In this document: in pieces, positions 11,126-23,248 of the stretch
Position numbering within the stretch: position 1 is the first letter of the stretch
Layout: each line of letters starts with the position of its first letter
Assembly (NCBI GenBank): GCA_037903475.1
Contig: JBAJFG010000615.1
Location: 1,636,501 to 1,700,500, forward strand
Reading direction: 5' to 3'
Source of the DNA: Ancylostoma caninum
Lineage: Eukaryota > Nematoda > Chromadorea > Rhabditida > Ancylostomatidae
Length of the DNA stretch: 64,000 nucleotides
Position numbers and translations under genes: made by a program
The notes under the pieces: model-generated
The model's input: the letters and a program-made list of their open reading frames with translations, nothing else
Told to the model about the DNA's origin: nothing
Databases searched by the model: none

Positions 11126-11955
11126 CTGGAAACATAGCCGATCTCATTAGAGGCATTTTCTGGGGAAATTTATCTCAATACAAGGGGGTGAATTGTTTCT
11201 CTGGAAAAGAGCCCTAAATACGTTTCAGACAGCTTTTTTGGCTTCTCTTTCTTCTTGACAGAATTATTCAGAGCTGCAAAACCTTTTTTTTCTGCACTTC
11301 AGTGGGAATTCGTGACTATCCCACCCCGGTGACGACCAAACGTGTGGCTCCAAATAAGTGTGCGGCGGAGACCACGCCCATCACAATATTCAGAAGATCT
11401 ATTCCAGTGGGTTGAACATATCATGCGCTCGCACTCCTACTTAGTAAGCGCAGCGCATTAACCAAGAAAAAAGCCACCAAATGTATCGATGTATCGTTAC
11501 TTACAGATATACCTGCTAAATACGTAAAAAAAATCATTTTCCCACTGCGTTAAAATTATAATTTTTTTCTTCTTTTTTCATTTTTACATTATGGCTTGAA
11601 TGCAGTCGGTTCTGGAAATTTTAAGACGACAAAAACTAGTCTTCGTTCCATTTTTTCACAAAATGCCTTGGATTTCTACAATGGTGTCTTCATTATTTTT
11701 GGGAGAACTGAAGAATTCTCAGCAATATCTTTAGAGGAGTGTGGAGCGTGCGCCTGTGATTTTCCACTTGAATGAAATGGCCAATCGCAGAGCTCATCTT
11801 TAGCGGCAGGTCCAATGCTCCACATTTTCTTTGCAGTACCTCTATTGCTGTTCTCTCTACTAGCGGTGAGAGCTTCATTGAAACACAAGCAGACTTCTAT
11901 AGAGGCACAATTAAGTGACTTGAAACCCGTAATGTTCCAAATAAGCCACATTTAC

Positions 11956-12065
11956 AGTACATCGGAGTGCGATCCGGTCGGATAACGAAAGATACGTATC
12001 GATCCTTAGATAAAGAAGATCAATACGTATCTTCTGTTATCCGTCAGAACGGACTCCTACGTACT
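11956..12065. repeat. 110-bp foldback with about 48-bp arms
   Basis: Left AGTACATCGGAGT...GGATAACGAAAGATACGTAT pairs with right ATACGTATCTTCTGTTATCC...ACTCCTACGTACT. There are few mismatches and a loop of about 20 bases. No coding content. It is either a very small MITE or a hairpin-forming locus. Confidence 0.7.
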
Positions 12066-13293
12066 ATAAATGGAATTATAGAGGGCAAATATGGTTGGCC
12101 CAACATGTCTTGACTTCAGATAATATTTTCAGCTTTTATTCAATGGTGAGCCATATTTCGAAGCAGCTTGCAAGTTCTTGAACTGTGCTTTTCCAGACAA
12201 CTACTTTTCACTAGTTTCATGGGTTTTTAATGCATGCCTGTTCTTCGCTACACCTACCAATTTTTTGGGGTATTGTACTATTGTTTACACTTACTTCCTG
12301 TATACACACATTCCTACTAACGTTTTCTTTCTAGAAAAAACCTTCTGAACGCTCTATTGCTGCCACGTATTTGATTACTTGAACACGATAAAATTTTCTT
12401 CCTGGACCCAGTATATAATTACATCTCACTCATATCCTACTCTTCTCTAAAAGAAATCCTTCCAATGGTCATGGTACCGCCTACACCGTTATTTATGGTA
12501 GTGGGATCACAGTACATAGTTCTGTTAACACTCGTCGCTCTACTTTCACTTGGGAAGGGCAGCCCGCCCTAGTGTGACCCATATAACGCGCTAAAAATAG
12601 TACCAACGATCATTAATCATGTCAGTAACAATAGTCGTAAATTTTTACAACGTATTTCGCCACTCGTTGTTTCTCCATAGATGGCTATTACACCTTAAAT
12701 AGGCAAATTGATAAAATAAGCAAAGTGTAGTACAAAGTTTCTCCATCAATAATCAGAAGAGCTACGCTGAAATTGCTGTGTGTCAGTTTGTAAATGAGAT
12801 AAGGAAGTACACGCGCTTTCAGAAGTTATTTTTGAATTACCAACTTAACGAGTATAGGGACTTTGACCTTTATACGTTCTCTACGCCACAAACTCGTCGA
12901 CATCTCAGCGCGCCGGTCTCAATCTACCCTGCACTGAGATCTAGTGCCTTGTAACTTTAGCTATGAAGTGATCATAATGCAACCCAGATCAGTAGTTCCG
13001 CTACCATCTAAGGTCAATGACATGAATCCACAGATTTTTGATTAATTTAACAATTAGAGACTCTACGAACATGATCTTACTTCGTGATTATTCAGACATC
13101 GAATTCACTATTGAGGCCCAGATAAGTCCCGGTGACCCACAAGGAACTATCCCACACTCCTACTCAGATGTTTGAGTTTCTTTGAATATCGGCATTGTGC
13201 CTCTATTCTGCAGCACGTATGTGCGTCTTTGAGATCTCTAAGGAATTCTTTATTAGAGTCCTAGGTTTCGGCACTATCGTCTTTGTTACAGAT

Positions 13294-13340
13294 TAGGCGT
13301 TATGGTATCCAGAGGTTGGCTCTGTATACCATAACGCCTA
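13294..13340. repeat. Short perfect-like hairpin
   Basis: TAGGCGTTATGGTAT.CAGAG and its reverse complement are separated by about 7 bases. The stem is about 20 bp with one mismatch. Confidence 0.7.
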
Positions 13341-15043
13341 ACCAACGCCAAATATTATAGATTACGGGCCGTATGCATCATTGTGATCATCTAGGGTAAA
13401 CGCGTTTCACAAACTTACCCATAGTTAACAAGGGCGTCAACCCATTACGCTGGTTAATCCCGATGAAACAGACCTATCATCCTCTGCCGGCCACTCAGTA
13501 TAGGTAAAGGACCGAAATCAAAAGCTTCATTGTGCAAAAGACTGGGTCATCCTCTATTCCAGCTAATGTGGAGTAAGCCCAGACTCTGCGCTGCTTACCG
13601 ATCCTTCTGCCGCATGAAAATGAAGCTGTTGAGCGCTTCATTCCGGGACAGATGCATGCATAGCTGGGCTTTCCTTAGCAGAAATTCTGTCGTATATCCA
13701 CACCAAAACCGCCTATTTTTAATGCCGAGCCTAACTCATTGCGGGCAACATCATCAATCATTTCAGCGTTTCGTTGCTTTTTTATTAACTAGCGTTAGCA
13801 AACATACTATTTTTTCAGTAGAATGTTACTGTTTCTTACAAAATTTTATTTCTTTCCACAGTTGGCACTTCTGGAGTTCAGACTATGAATAAATGAATGA
13901 AGAGCTGACTTCACTGCCCTTCAATTTGAAAAATAACCATGATAGGGGAGTACGCACTTCTCTGTGTAGGCGCGAATTGCAGAGTTACATATATTATAGG
14001 AGATTTACTGTTTTTATTTCGATGTAGTCCAGGAAAAACCAACTTTCAATTAATTTAGTTCGCGAACGTGAAAAAGTGCAGGTATCAAGAGAATGGTTTT
14101 CTACAGCAGAAGAGTTCTCGACTTTATTTCTCAATGGAATTTGTTAAAAGTTTCGTTTTGAGGCTATTCTTACTACTCATACAGGTATACGAACGAATGA
14201 GCTATGTATAGAACGCGGTCGTCTGGTGATTTTTGAACTAATATATGTACGGGTCAATGTTTCCTAAAGGTGATCCTGTTTTGAAAGGACATCTTCCGCG
14301 TCTCTGAGACAATGATCAGGTCAGTCTGTGCGTAATTTGCGGTGATGGCAGACGTTTTTCAGGATATCTTATCACTGCTTGGGGTGTGACGCTAGCACTG
14401 CATGTGAATGTGTTGACGTTCACTTAGTCTTTAGCGATCAAAAATTAACAAGTGACGGTAAAAACACCACTTGGATTGCGAATCCGACACATTCTTGTTG
14501 AGATTCGACATGGTTGAGGTCCTTCTGTAGCAGTTCCGAGAGCCTAGATGACGTAGTGGCCGGACTTCAAGAAAGAAGAAAATATTCTCACAGTTTTGAC
14601 CCCAACGCTACTTCACTAAGATCACTATTTCCGAAGCTCTTATGTATTATTATAAGCCAGTGATCGAGGTGTACACCGCACTTTTTTATGGAATTCAACA
14701 TGACATTCATCTATCGGTTGGTTTCTGAACTGAGAGTCGAAAAGAAGTTGTGATTAATGTTACCGCTTTCCTCAGAGGATCATAGGGCATACGTATGCAT
14801 TGACTCCAGCTAAGTAGCTGTTTTTGTATGCCTTTCGTTAGTAACATTGTTGAGTTACATGTGCAAAACCGATTATTTTTCAAAGATCCGTAACCAGAAA
14901 GCCTACTTGGTGTTCATTCAGTCACAATATTCGCTTCAATGAAGAGTCTGGTTGAGACTATCACCATGAATGATGCTATTTCTCGTACCCTTTCAGAAAT
15001 TATCACAGGTCCTATTGTTCAATATCAATAAAAAGTTCTTTAC

Positions 15044-15099
15044 CTGATGGAACGACTTCGTGGTAGCAGCAGCACATAAGAGTTGCGGACAGAAATCAT
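15044..15099 (-). CDS. Orphan 56-bp exon
   Basis: A minus-strand exon candidate lies between a strong TCATTTTTCAG acceptor and a CAG|GTAAAG donor. One frame reads DFCPQLLCAAATTKSFHQ. Both splice signals are good, but the exon is short and the product unrecognised. It may belong with the exon at 11042-11125. Confidence 0.3.
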
Positions 15100-16095
15100 C
15101 TGAAAAATGAAGCATAATCAAGACTAGGCAATCCTCAAAAAAAAAACAGTAGATGAAAATGGAACGTTAAGAGCCTCAGAGAATTTAAATAAGGGACCAA
15201 GCGTCAAAAATGTCAATAGCCACTCTACTGGTAAAAGCAAGCAAAAAAGGAGGAAGAGCTTATGGGAATCAGAGACGGTTGCCTAGCAAACGCACTAAAA
15301 GCTGTATCTATACACATGCAGGGGATCCGAACGTAGATAAATGAGGATGAAAACAATGGTTTTTTGCAGACAAAAGGAAAGAATTGATGAGATATCAGGC
15401 AGAATTCATCAGGCAGAATTCACTGCCGTAAAAAGAAAATTACAAATTTGTTGATAACCACTTTGTTTGTTAGAATACGCTAATCAAATAATTCACTGTG
15501 ATCTATCCCATAGATAAACTTAACTAAGCTAAACTACATTGACATTGAGAGTTAATTACTCAAGTTTTATCGAACGAGCTTTCATCTTCAACTTCTGTAT
15601 TCCTAGTATTCCTATTCGTCGTTTTCTCCATCAAGGCGACGACCAGTACTTCCGCCATTTGGTGGTTTTTTTCTCATTGTTGCTTGTTTTGTTTTGCTCA
15701 GGGCTTCTTCTTCTTACCGATGAGTCCTGGGGGTGAGTCGTGGTGGAAGCTCTACTCTTTTCACTGAGCTTTCTCCCAGGAAAACGCTACGGAGTTGGAT
15801 ATGAGGCCTTCATCCTCTCCAATTTTTTTTGAATTCCAGTTTTAACTAAGAGTCATTCATTATTGGCCTACAATGGTTCTTGAAGAAGGACAAACAATGA
15901 CAAATAGAAGGGATATGGAACTACAGAAACAACACTACAGTATTGCAGATTTACAGGAGGATGTATGCATGAAGTCCAAAAGTAAATGATTCACATTTTA
16001 CTTTACTAGCATCTCGTGAGATTCTATCGATCTCGTATATATGTATAACATTATGTTGAATGTTGAAAATTGTCCAGGACGTTCAGATTGCACTA

Positions 16096-16098
<3 letters not shown>
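15100..16098. other. Gene-free stretch
   Basis: No gene or repeat can be supported. An open frame at 15539-15736 has no splice context or recognisable product. Confidence 0.3.

Positions 16099-16158
<60 letters not shown>
16099..16158. repeat. (TA)n microsatellite
   Basis: About 30 uninterrupted TA units abut the left end of the MITE at 16159. Confidence 0.95.
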
Positions 16159-16161
<3 letters not shown>

Positions 16162-16438
16162 TGGCGGACGCAGGGGGGGGGGGGCGGGGGGGCGCCCCCC
16201 CCCGAGAATGGGTCGCCAAATTTTCGAAATTACTTTACAATACAAATAAAAATCTTGTGTTAGTTTATTTTTAATTGTTTATTTTTCTTATTATTTTTAA
16301 TATATTTTTTATTTATTGTTTATTATTATAATTAATATTATTATTAATTTTATTTTCCGCCTGGGTCCCCAAAACGGCGGAGACCCCACTTTTTTCCCAC
16401 GCCCCCCCCCTTCCGCCCACGTTCTGTGTCCGCCACTG
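16159..16438. mobile_element. CAGTGGCGGA-ended MITE, copy 1
   Basis: The ends are inverted: CAGTGGCGGAC at 16159 and GTCCGCCACTG ending at 16438. The 280-bp body has G-runs just inside the left end, C-runs near the right end and an AT-rich centre. Diverged copies at 30786-31010 and about 24931-25185, in the opposite orientation, match along their whole length. The type of ends and the 8-bp duplication at the third copy suggest a hAT-related family. Confidence 0.8.
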
Positions 16439-17584
16439 CTACATACATATATATTTCGATGACTCGCGAGAAACTTACAATAATATATCTTCACTAAGCA
16501 TAGATCATCGAGAGAATTCACAAAAAATGCGGCACACATCATTGAAGATCAGAACAGCTGACAACGGGTAGAAGACCAATACATATACCACAGTCTGTCC
16601 ATAAGATGCTTTCGAATCTCGCAAAAATTTAAGATTACTATACTTTCCTGTGGAACGCTTGGTAAATTCTGCGAAAATGCGAAAATAAACGGTCCTCTCC
16701 ATCAAGTATTGGTGAGAAAAAGGTGCTAAAAATAGCTTTCACTGAAAAGCACTGCGATGCACATCAATGCTGGCTGTCCCGCTTATGCACACACACACGT
16801 TTCTGCCGACGCTGTCAATAGGGCGTAGTTGTCGCACTGGCCAAAGACTTTTGCTGATAATGTAGCACAGATAAACATTTCCAAAAGACTCCCATCTTCC
16901 TGAAATCAGCAAAGCACCACGCGTCTGTGATTACTCCATGGAGACCGTTGCCTAAGTGGTTACGCCATTTGGCCGAAACACCCTTCACTTTCACACGTTT
17001 TAGAAAAAGATAATAGCATCGCAGCAGAGCCTAATAGACGTACATAGCTCAGGATAGGTGCGGATGATAATAGTTTCCTCGAAAGTGTCGAATACGTAAA
17101 CGTGGGCTGTATATGCCAGAAATGGGCCAATTATTTGCAAACCCAAATTAAATTCAAAGTTTGAGATGACATCAAGAAGAAGTGAAACTAAGTATGAATA
17201 TTGTTCTTTCTAAAAACTTCGGAAAACAATCGAGGGAAACATGCGTTGCAAGATCACAGGCATCCGTGAAGTGAAAAGCAAAATTCTGTGATGAGAAAGA
17301 CAAAAAAAATAAAAGCAAAGTACGTACCTGAACAAAATTTTGTGCAGAAAATGCGCTACGCAGTTATCAGCGCGGCAGATCGGTGCGGTACCAGACAACA
17401 ACAGCACATGTCATAAATAAATTAGAATATCGCATAAGAACAAAAACTGACATCTGCAGTCGTCGCCGTAGAATCTGAGAATTTTTGTGGGATTCGCGTT
17501 TTTCGCGGAAGTTGCGGGATTTTCGGCCTCCGATTTCTGGCAGCGGTCAGCAAATATCATACTTCTTCTTAATTGGCAGTTCAT
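16439..17584. other. Gene-free stretch
   Basis: No supportable gene. A good-looking minus-strand acceptor near 16905 and a donor near 17327 are present, but they could not be connected into a model. Confidence 0.3.
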
Positions 17585-17609
17585 GTGTGTGTGTGTGTGT
17601 GTGTGTGTG
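17585..17609. repeat. (GT)n microsatellite
   Basis: About 12 GT units. Confidence 0.95.
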
Positions 17610-17936
17610 CACGAGAACCAGCCATCGAAAGCGGAAAATACCTACACCATTGTGTTCAGCGCATCGAGTTATGTACGAAAACGTGGTAAATTTTGATTTT
17701 TATCTTGATTTAAGGGTGTTTCGGGCCACTTTTGTCATGTTCAGACATGTTAATGGCCGGCAGTTGTTTTCACCACGGTCGGAATGAATGAGATAAGTTT
17801 ATGATCACAGGACCGTATAAAAGGAAGGAGAAGGGTAGTATGCCTTTATAACGAGGACGATGAACCAGACGGGTGAGGAGTGACAAGGATGGGGATTGCA
17901 GTATAGAGTATGTTAGAGGTGGGCTAGCGGATTGAT

Positions 17937-19606
17937 CGGCGTCCAAAATAGGGGGAACAACTGCAGTCGGGTCCAAAGGTGTGGTAAGGGTGCACTGGCG
18001 TCCGAAAGTGGGGAAACGCCTGGAGTCGGGTCCAACGGCGTGATAAGGGTGCGCCGGCGTCCGAAAGTGGGGAAACCCCTGGAGTCGGGTCCAATGGCGT
18101 GGTAAGGGTGCGTCGGCATCCAAAAGTGGGGAAACGCCTGGAGTCGGGTCCAACGGTGTGATAAGGATGCGCAGGCGTCCGAAACTGGGGAAACGCCAGG
18201 AGTCGGGTCCAACGGTGTGATAAGGATGCGCAGGCGTCCGAAACTGGGGAAACGCCTGGAGTCGGGTCCAACGGCGTGATAAGGGTGCGCCGGCGTCCGA
18301 AAGTGGGGAAACCCCTGGAGTCGGGTCCAATGGCGTGGTAAGGGTGCGTCGGCATCCAAAAGTGGGGAAACGCCTGGAGTCGGGTCCAACGGTGTGATAA
18401 GAGTGCGCCGGCGTTCAAAAGTGAGGAAACGCCTGGAGTCGGGTCCAACGGTGTGATAAGGGTGCGCCGGCGTCCAAAAGTGGGGAAACACCTGGAGTCG
18501 GGTCCAACGGTGTGATAAGGGTGCGCCGGCGTCCAAAAGTGGGGAAACGCCTGGAGTTGGGTCCAACGGTGTGATAAGGGTGCGCCGGCGTCCAAAAGTG
18601 GGGAAACGCCTGGAGTCGGGTCCAACGGTGTGATAAGGGTGCGCCGGCGTCCAAAAGTGGGGCCTGGAGTCGGGTCCAACGGTGTGATAAGAGTCGCCTG
18701 GAGTCGGGTCCAACGGTGTGATAAGGGTGCGCCGGCGTCCAAAAGTGGGGAAACGCCTGGAGTCGGGTCCAACGGTGTGATAAGGGTGCGCCGGCGTCAA
18801 AAGTGAGAAACGCCTGGAGTCGGGTCCAACGGTGTGATAAGGGTGCGCCGGCGTCCAAAAGTGGGGAAACGCCTGGAGTCGGGTCCAACGGTGTGATAAG
18901 GGTGCGCCGGCGTCCAAAAGTGGGGAAACGCCTGGAGTCGGGTCCAACGGTGTGATAAGGGTGCGCCGGCGTCAAAAGTGGGAAACGCCTGGAGTCGGGT
19001 CCAACGGTGTGATAAGGGTGCGCCGGCGTCGCCTGGAGTCGGGTCCAAATAAGGGTGCCGGCGTCCAAAAGTGGGGAAACGCCTGGAGTCGGGTCCAACG
19101 GTGTGATAAGGGTGCGCCGGCGTTCAAAAGTGGGAAACGCCTGGAGTCGGGTCCAACGGTGTGATAAGGGTGCGCCGGCGTCCAAAAGTGGGGAAACGCC
19201 TGGAGTCGGGTCCAACGGTGGGTCCAACGGTGTGATAAGGGTGCGCCGGCGTCCAAAAGTGGGGAAACGCCTGGAGTCGGGTCCAACGGTGTGATAAGGG
19301 TGCGCCGGCGTTCAAAAGTGAGGAAACGCCTGGAGTCGGGTCCAACGGTGTGATAAGGGTGCGCCGGCGTCCAAATGTGGGGAAACGCCTTGAGTCGGGT
19401 GCAACGGTGTGATAAATGTGCGCCGGCGTCCAAAAGTGGGGAAACGTCTGGAGTCGGGTCCAACGGTGTGATATGGGTGCGCCGACGTCCAAAAGTGGGT
19501 AAACGCCTGAAGTCCGGTCCAACGGTGAGAAAAGAGTGCGCCGGCGTCCAAAAGTGGGGAAACGCCTGGAGTCGGCTCCAACGGTGTGACAAGGGTGCGC
19601 CGGCTT
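17937..19606. repeat. 59-bp GC-rich minisatellite, about 28 units
   Basis: A unit containing GCCTGGAGTCGGGTCCAACG, GTGTGATAAGGGTGCGCC and GGCGTCCAAAAGTGGGGAAA repeats every 59 bases (for example, starts at 18481 and 18540). Units left of about 18360 are more diverged (GCGTGGTAAG, CATCCAAAAG) and those at 18361-19340 nearly identical. Several units are internally shortened, for example near 18661, 18695, 19029 and 19215. All three minus-strand frames stay open across many units, giving spurious long proline-rich ORFs. Unequal exchange explains the homogenised centre and decayed edges. Confidence 0.95.
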
Positions 19607-19611
19607 GCACA

Positions 19612-20681
19612 AGTAATAGGAATTCGCTAGGCGGGTCTATTCCTGCATGAGGGGTACGCTTATCCTGTTTCGGTGGGACCCCCTACCTAAATCACCTAGA
19701 TGTACATTGTTTCCTTTCGTATCCGTGTTCTCTTCCCATTCCGTTTGTGTCTGAATGAACCACTCCTTCCTTTCCGTTTATATGCACCGGTGGACCCTTA
19801 TCACTTGGATTACCACAACAACCAGTTGAGCCTAAATCATTTCAAGATAACATTTGCACTGAATTGGTTGCACTCAGTCCTTTACGGCCACTAATTTCGC
19901 TCATATGGAAGAGCCCAATTTCGTTCATGGGGAAAAGCTACCACCTACGGGATCAAGTGTTTCTCGATAGAACTGCGTGGAAGGATGCAGATTTTATCAA
20001 TCCATTTACACTTTTGTGTTTGCTTTCAAGGTGCATTATGCGAGCGAAGTGAGCATCATTAGAAGTCTGGAAGCCCGGCGTTAGCCGGGCGGCCAGACTG
20101 GTTTCAATTAATCCGTTAATTACTCTGACCCCGCACACTAGTTAGGGTGCAACGCTAAAACATTCATAATTTTTGGCTATAACTCTTTTAGGTGACATCT
20201 AGGACAGATTTTAATGGCATTACTTGTTTCGAGATTCGACGATGAGTAGCGAAGATACAAAAAATATCCGAAAACCTCGAAGTTCTTACGTCCGAAAAAA
20301 GTGCATTTTCAACAAATTACATAGATTTTTCCAACTGATGGAACCAGTCTAGAGAGCGATGGAAATTCCTTGGTAATTAGTAGGAGTCGCGTATTGATAA
20401 GCTGCATAAGGATTTGTGCTGACTTCCACCATTCGGTCATTAACTTGCTGCAAAGTTAGCGATATGACTAAAACCATTAGAATTATTCGTATTTAATCGG
20501 CAAGTATTCTCCTAGGTAGATCTCCTTATCAGGGATATTCAACTTATGAAGCAGAGTACTCTGCGCTCTAATTGCAGCAGGGGTTTCCTCTCGTGAGGAC
20601 GATAGTGAAAGCTGACTACTAGAGCTTCAAAAAGGCACAAAATTAAGCGCGGAAGTGCACGCTTCAAAACCTTGAAAGCCG

Positions 20682-20683
<2 letters not shown>
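19612..20683. other. Gene-free stretch with a GC hairpin
   Basis: A strong stem-loop lies at 20069-20104: AGTCTGG, CCCGGC, then GCCGGG, CCAGACT inverted. No gene is seen. Confidence 0.4.
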
Positions 20684-20780
<97 letters not shown>

Positions 20781-20781
20781 T
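20684..20781. repeat. (AAT)n microsatellite
   Basis: About 32 AAT units. Read on the minus strand it yields a run of about 30 leucines in an apparent ORF, which is an artefact. Confidence 0.95.
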
Positions 20782-21420
20782 TCTCATGCAAGGTGCTGCT
20801 GAAATAGTAATTACCGTTTAAAGTCTGGGCTTGTATGTATTGGAGTAGAAAAATGGAACCGTCCTTACTAGGGTTCTGGTTCTAACACAAGAATGCTCAC
20901 CAGCTACTGACCTTCTTTTTTCACTCCATCAAAAAGAGCATCATATGCAGCAATGATTGCATTGCTATGTTTTCTTTTAAACTAGCTACATTTAGGCAGA
21001 AAGATCATAATAACTACTATGCACAGTTAGTTGGCCAACAAAATAGAGTCTACGGCTAGCGTACCGGTTGCTAATTATTCCATTAAAAACCGTTCTACTA
21101 CTCATTCGATAGAGTTCAAAAACATAAAATACATGTATACAACCTTAGAGAACAACGCATTTCTAATAAGGCTAGTGCTAAAACTAGCAGAATTTGGCTG
21201 AATCCCTTTTAAACAGTTTAGTAGGGCTCAGAAAATGAGGAGTTCCCGTGGTCACGTGCCGTTATACAAGATTTGTCTGCGAAGAGTCGGAACAATGAAG
21301 GGGATAGTCCCGAGATCCAAACCGGATTCCCCTCTTCATCCAACCACACCTTATACGTATTCATCCTATAAAGTGCTTATGCTAGAGATTCCCTGTGAGA
21401 TTTGCTGATGAACCATATTA
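20782..21420. other. Gene-free stretch
   Basis: Nothing supportable. Confidence 0.3.
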
Positions 21421-22690
21421 TTAGGTTGTCCCATAATAATGGCCGTTTTGGAGGTGCGCATTCCAAGCTGCGTAACTCAGCTCAAACTTGAGATTTTCCC
21501 TTGAAATAAAAAGTGTTATAATCAGCATTTCCTGCACATTTCAGCAGTACAGTGGAACATATGTAAGGAAGAAAGCCGAAATCACAGGATTCAACGAAGT
21601 GCGAAAGGTCAATTTTCAGTACCCATTGATTCGCATGAGTTTTCTAGCCGAAAACTGGATTCAGCGCTAGCTCGAAAAGATACCCTATTAGGCAAAGGTC
21701 TGGCCAACACTATATTACAATGAGAGATCTAACGTCTCACTCAGTGAAATTTTTCGTGGTAGGATGTGAACCTGTGTGGATTTGCCCGCGCCGCCAGCGG
21801 ACATGCACTTCTTCGGCTCACCAGAACTGAGGCATTTCCAATCGAATCTCAAAGCCAAGCCTAAAATGGTAATAGGTTAGGCATTTGGTAAATCCTGCTA
21901 GTGCCCTGGTTTAGTCACTGTCGAACACTTCGAGCAACATTTCATCTATCAGAAAAAAATCACCTTTTTCTGAGATGTCGAGGTTTATTGAACTTATCCA
22001 GATCTCCCTCAGCGGAACAAACAAAACAAAACTCCATTTTAATAAGCGGTGTCTCCTCATCACTCAAAGTGGCCCAGTTTTCCGGGAATTTTCGCAACAA
22101 TGTTTTTTTAGAGGGACTAAAGTAAGTGGTGTCGCAAGTTAAGCAGTGACCAGCAATGCTTTTGTTCAAAATCCACTTTGCCCATTTTTTGCCATTTTTG
22201 GCTGTCAAGAAGGCAGGACGACCTGTGATTTAGTTGCGCCCAACCTGGCTGCTAACATTTTTGTGGACTGTTTCAGAACTCTCGTCTCGCCTCCAGAACT
22301 ATGCTTTCGTTCCTGACAAGTTTCGTGACCATTACCTGGTCAAATTCGAGAACTCGCATCGTTCTGGAAGTGCTTCTCTAGTCACAGCTTCTGCGCGCTT
22401 ACAACACGACTACCTGGCCAGATGCAAAGCTAACACCAAATCTGGCTCTTGGCGAAAAAATGGCCTAAAAATTGGGAGAACACAAAAACCATGTTTTGCC
22501 TCATCTTACAATTTCGTCTGCAGAAACCAAAGAAAGGGAAACTGAGGAGTCCTTTTTAGGATACGGATAGAGCAGATCTTGCTCTTTATAATTGTTCAAA
22601 GTCTGTCCATCTAGCTTCTGAAATAATGGATTTATGAACTTCCAAAAATTCATTACTAGGTTGCGGCCATTTTTTTGTGGGACAACCTAA
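21421..22690. mobile_element. Degenerate mariner-like element
   Basis: The termini are inverted: TTAGGTTGTCCCATAA...AATGGCCG at the left, and the reverse complement of the right end reads TTAGGTTGTCCCACAA...AATGGCCG. TA flanks both sides (21419-21420 and 22691-22692). The 1270-bp length and TTAGGTTG ends fit mariner. No intact transposase remains. A plus-strand stretch near 21780-21840 (DLPAPPADMHFFGSPEL) vaguely resembles the C-terminal SPDLAP..Y..F motif, but its position is atypical. Confidence 0.75.
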
Positions 22691-23165
22691 TAGTAATGAT
22701 GAATACTATATATAGTATTTGGTGAGGTAAGCATCCGTAGTATACCTATGCAATAACCTGCTGACAACGAGCTTTCTAAGAACTCAACTTGTTTGTCTAT
22801 GTAGGCAAAATTAGAACTTCAGGATGATTTTAGGATAGTGCAATACAGCCAAAAGCTCACGACATAAAGATGTCTACAAAAAATAAGCATACAAATGTGA
22901 AGCACTGCTAATTGGAATGAGTACATTATCAAAATAATCAGCTACACCTCCGATTACGCTTTTTTTTTTTGAAGAACTCTGTGGAAATGCTCCCATGTAT
23001 TCAAAATTCAATTAAAAGAAAGCACAAATTGATGATCTCTAAAAATAAGAATGTGAGAAAAACTACAGATCTTATAGGAACAAGTGAAGGAAATAATAGG
23101 GTTTAAATGGTTTACGTTGAACTTCCCAAGTGAAATGATGACCAGAAAGAAAAGTGCAAAAACAC
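22691..23165. other. Gene-free stretch
   Basis: AT-rich, with nothing supportable. Confidence 0.3.
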
Positions 23166-23248
23166 TCCGTCGAGCCGGATTCGAACCAGCGACCTAAGGA
23201 TAGCTGCGACTCTACAGTCCTCCGCTCTACCAACTGAGCTATCGACGG
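23166..23248 (-). tRNA. trnY-GTA: tRNA-Tyr (GTA) with a short intron
   Basis: The minus strand gives a 7-bp acceptor stem CCGTCGA / TCGACGG, an A box TAGCTCAGTTGG, an anticodon loop CTGTAGA, and a B box GGTTCGAATCC. The body GCGGAGGAC and CCTTAGGTCGCTGG is typical of eukaryotic tRNA-Tyr. The total is 83 nt including the discriminator, about 10 more than a mature tRNA. The extra bases sit one position 3' of the anticodon, as expected of the tRNA-Tyr intron. A TTTTT run lies just downstream, as a Pol III terminator. Confidence 0.97.

Larger units (their letters stand above)
11126..15043. other. 3.9-kb gene-free region with hairpins
   Basis: No coding exon with matching splice sites was found on either strand. 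The region contains two strong inverted repeats (11956-12065 and 13294-13340, listed separately). If the flanking orphan exons belong to one minus-strand gene, this is its intron. Confidence 0.4.

Noticed and set aside
13530..13892. 120-codon plus ORF
   Set aside because: No family resemblance, splice context or codon evidence; chance open frame.
17328..17407. Minus-strand first exon (LLLSGTAPICRADNC) before a GTACGT donor
   Set aside because: The frame begins at GTG, not ATG, and its phase does not fit the exon at 15044-15099.
17937..19606. Possible CRISPR-like array
   Set aside because: The units are contiguous with no unique spacers, and the DNA is eukaryotic.
17770..19610. Long minus-strand ORFs (up to 344 codons) with MDPTPGVSPLL-type repeats
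   Set aside because: They arise because the 59-bp minisatellite has no stop on the minus strand. All frames are open, starts recur in each unit and no splice or promoter context exists.
20539..20787. Minus-strand ORF with a long leucine run
   Set aside because: It is the translation of the (AAT)n microsatellite.
21780..21870. Mariner transposase C-terminal fragment
   Set aside because: Weak resemblance only, and it lies 360 bp from the left end on the plus strand, the wrong place for the C-terminus; not annotated as a gene.
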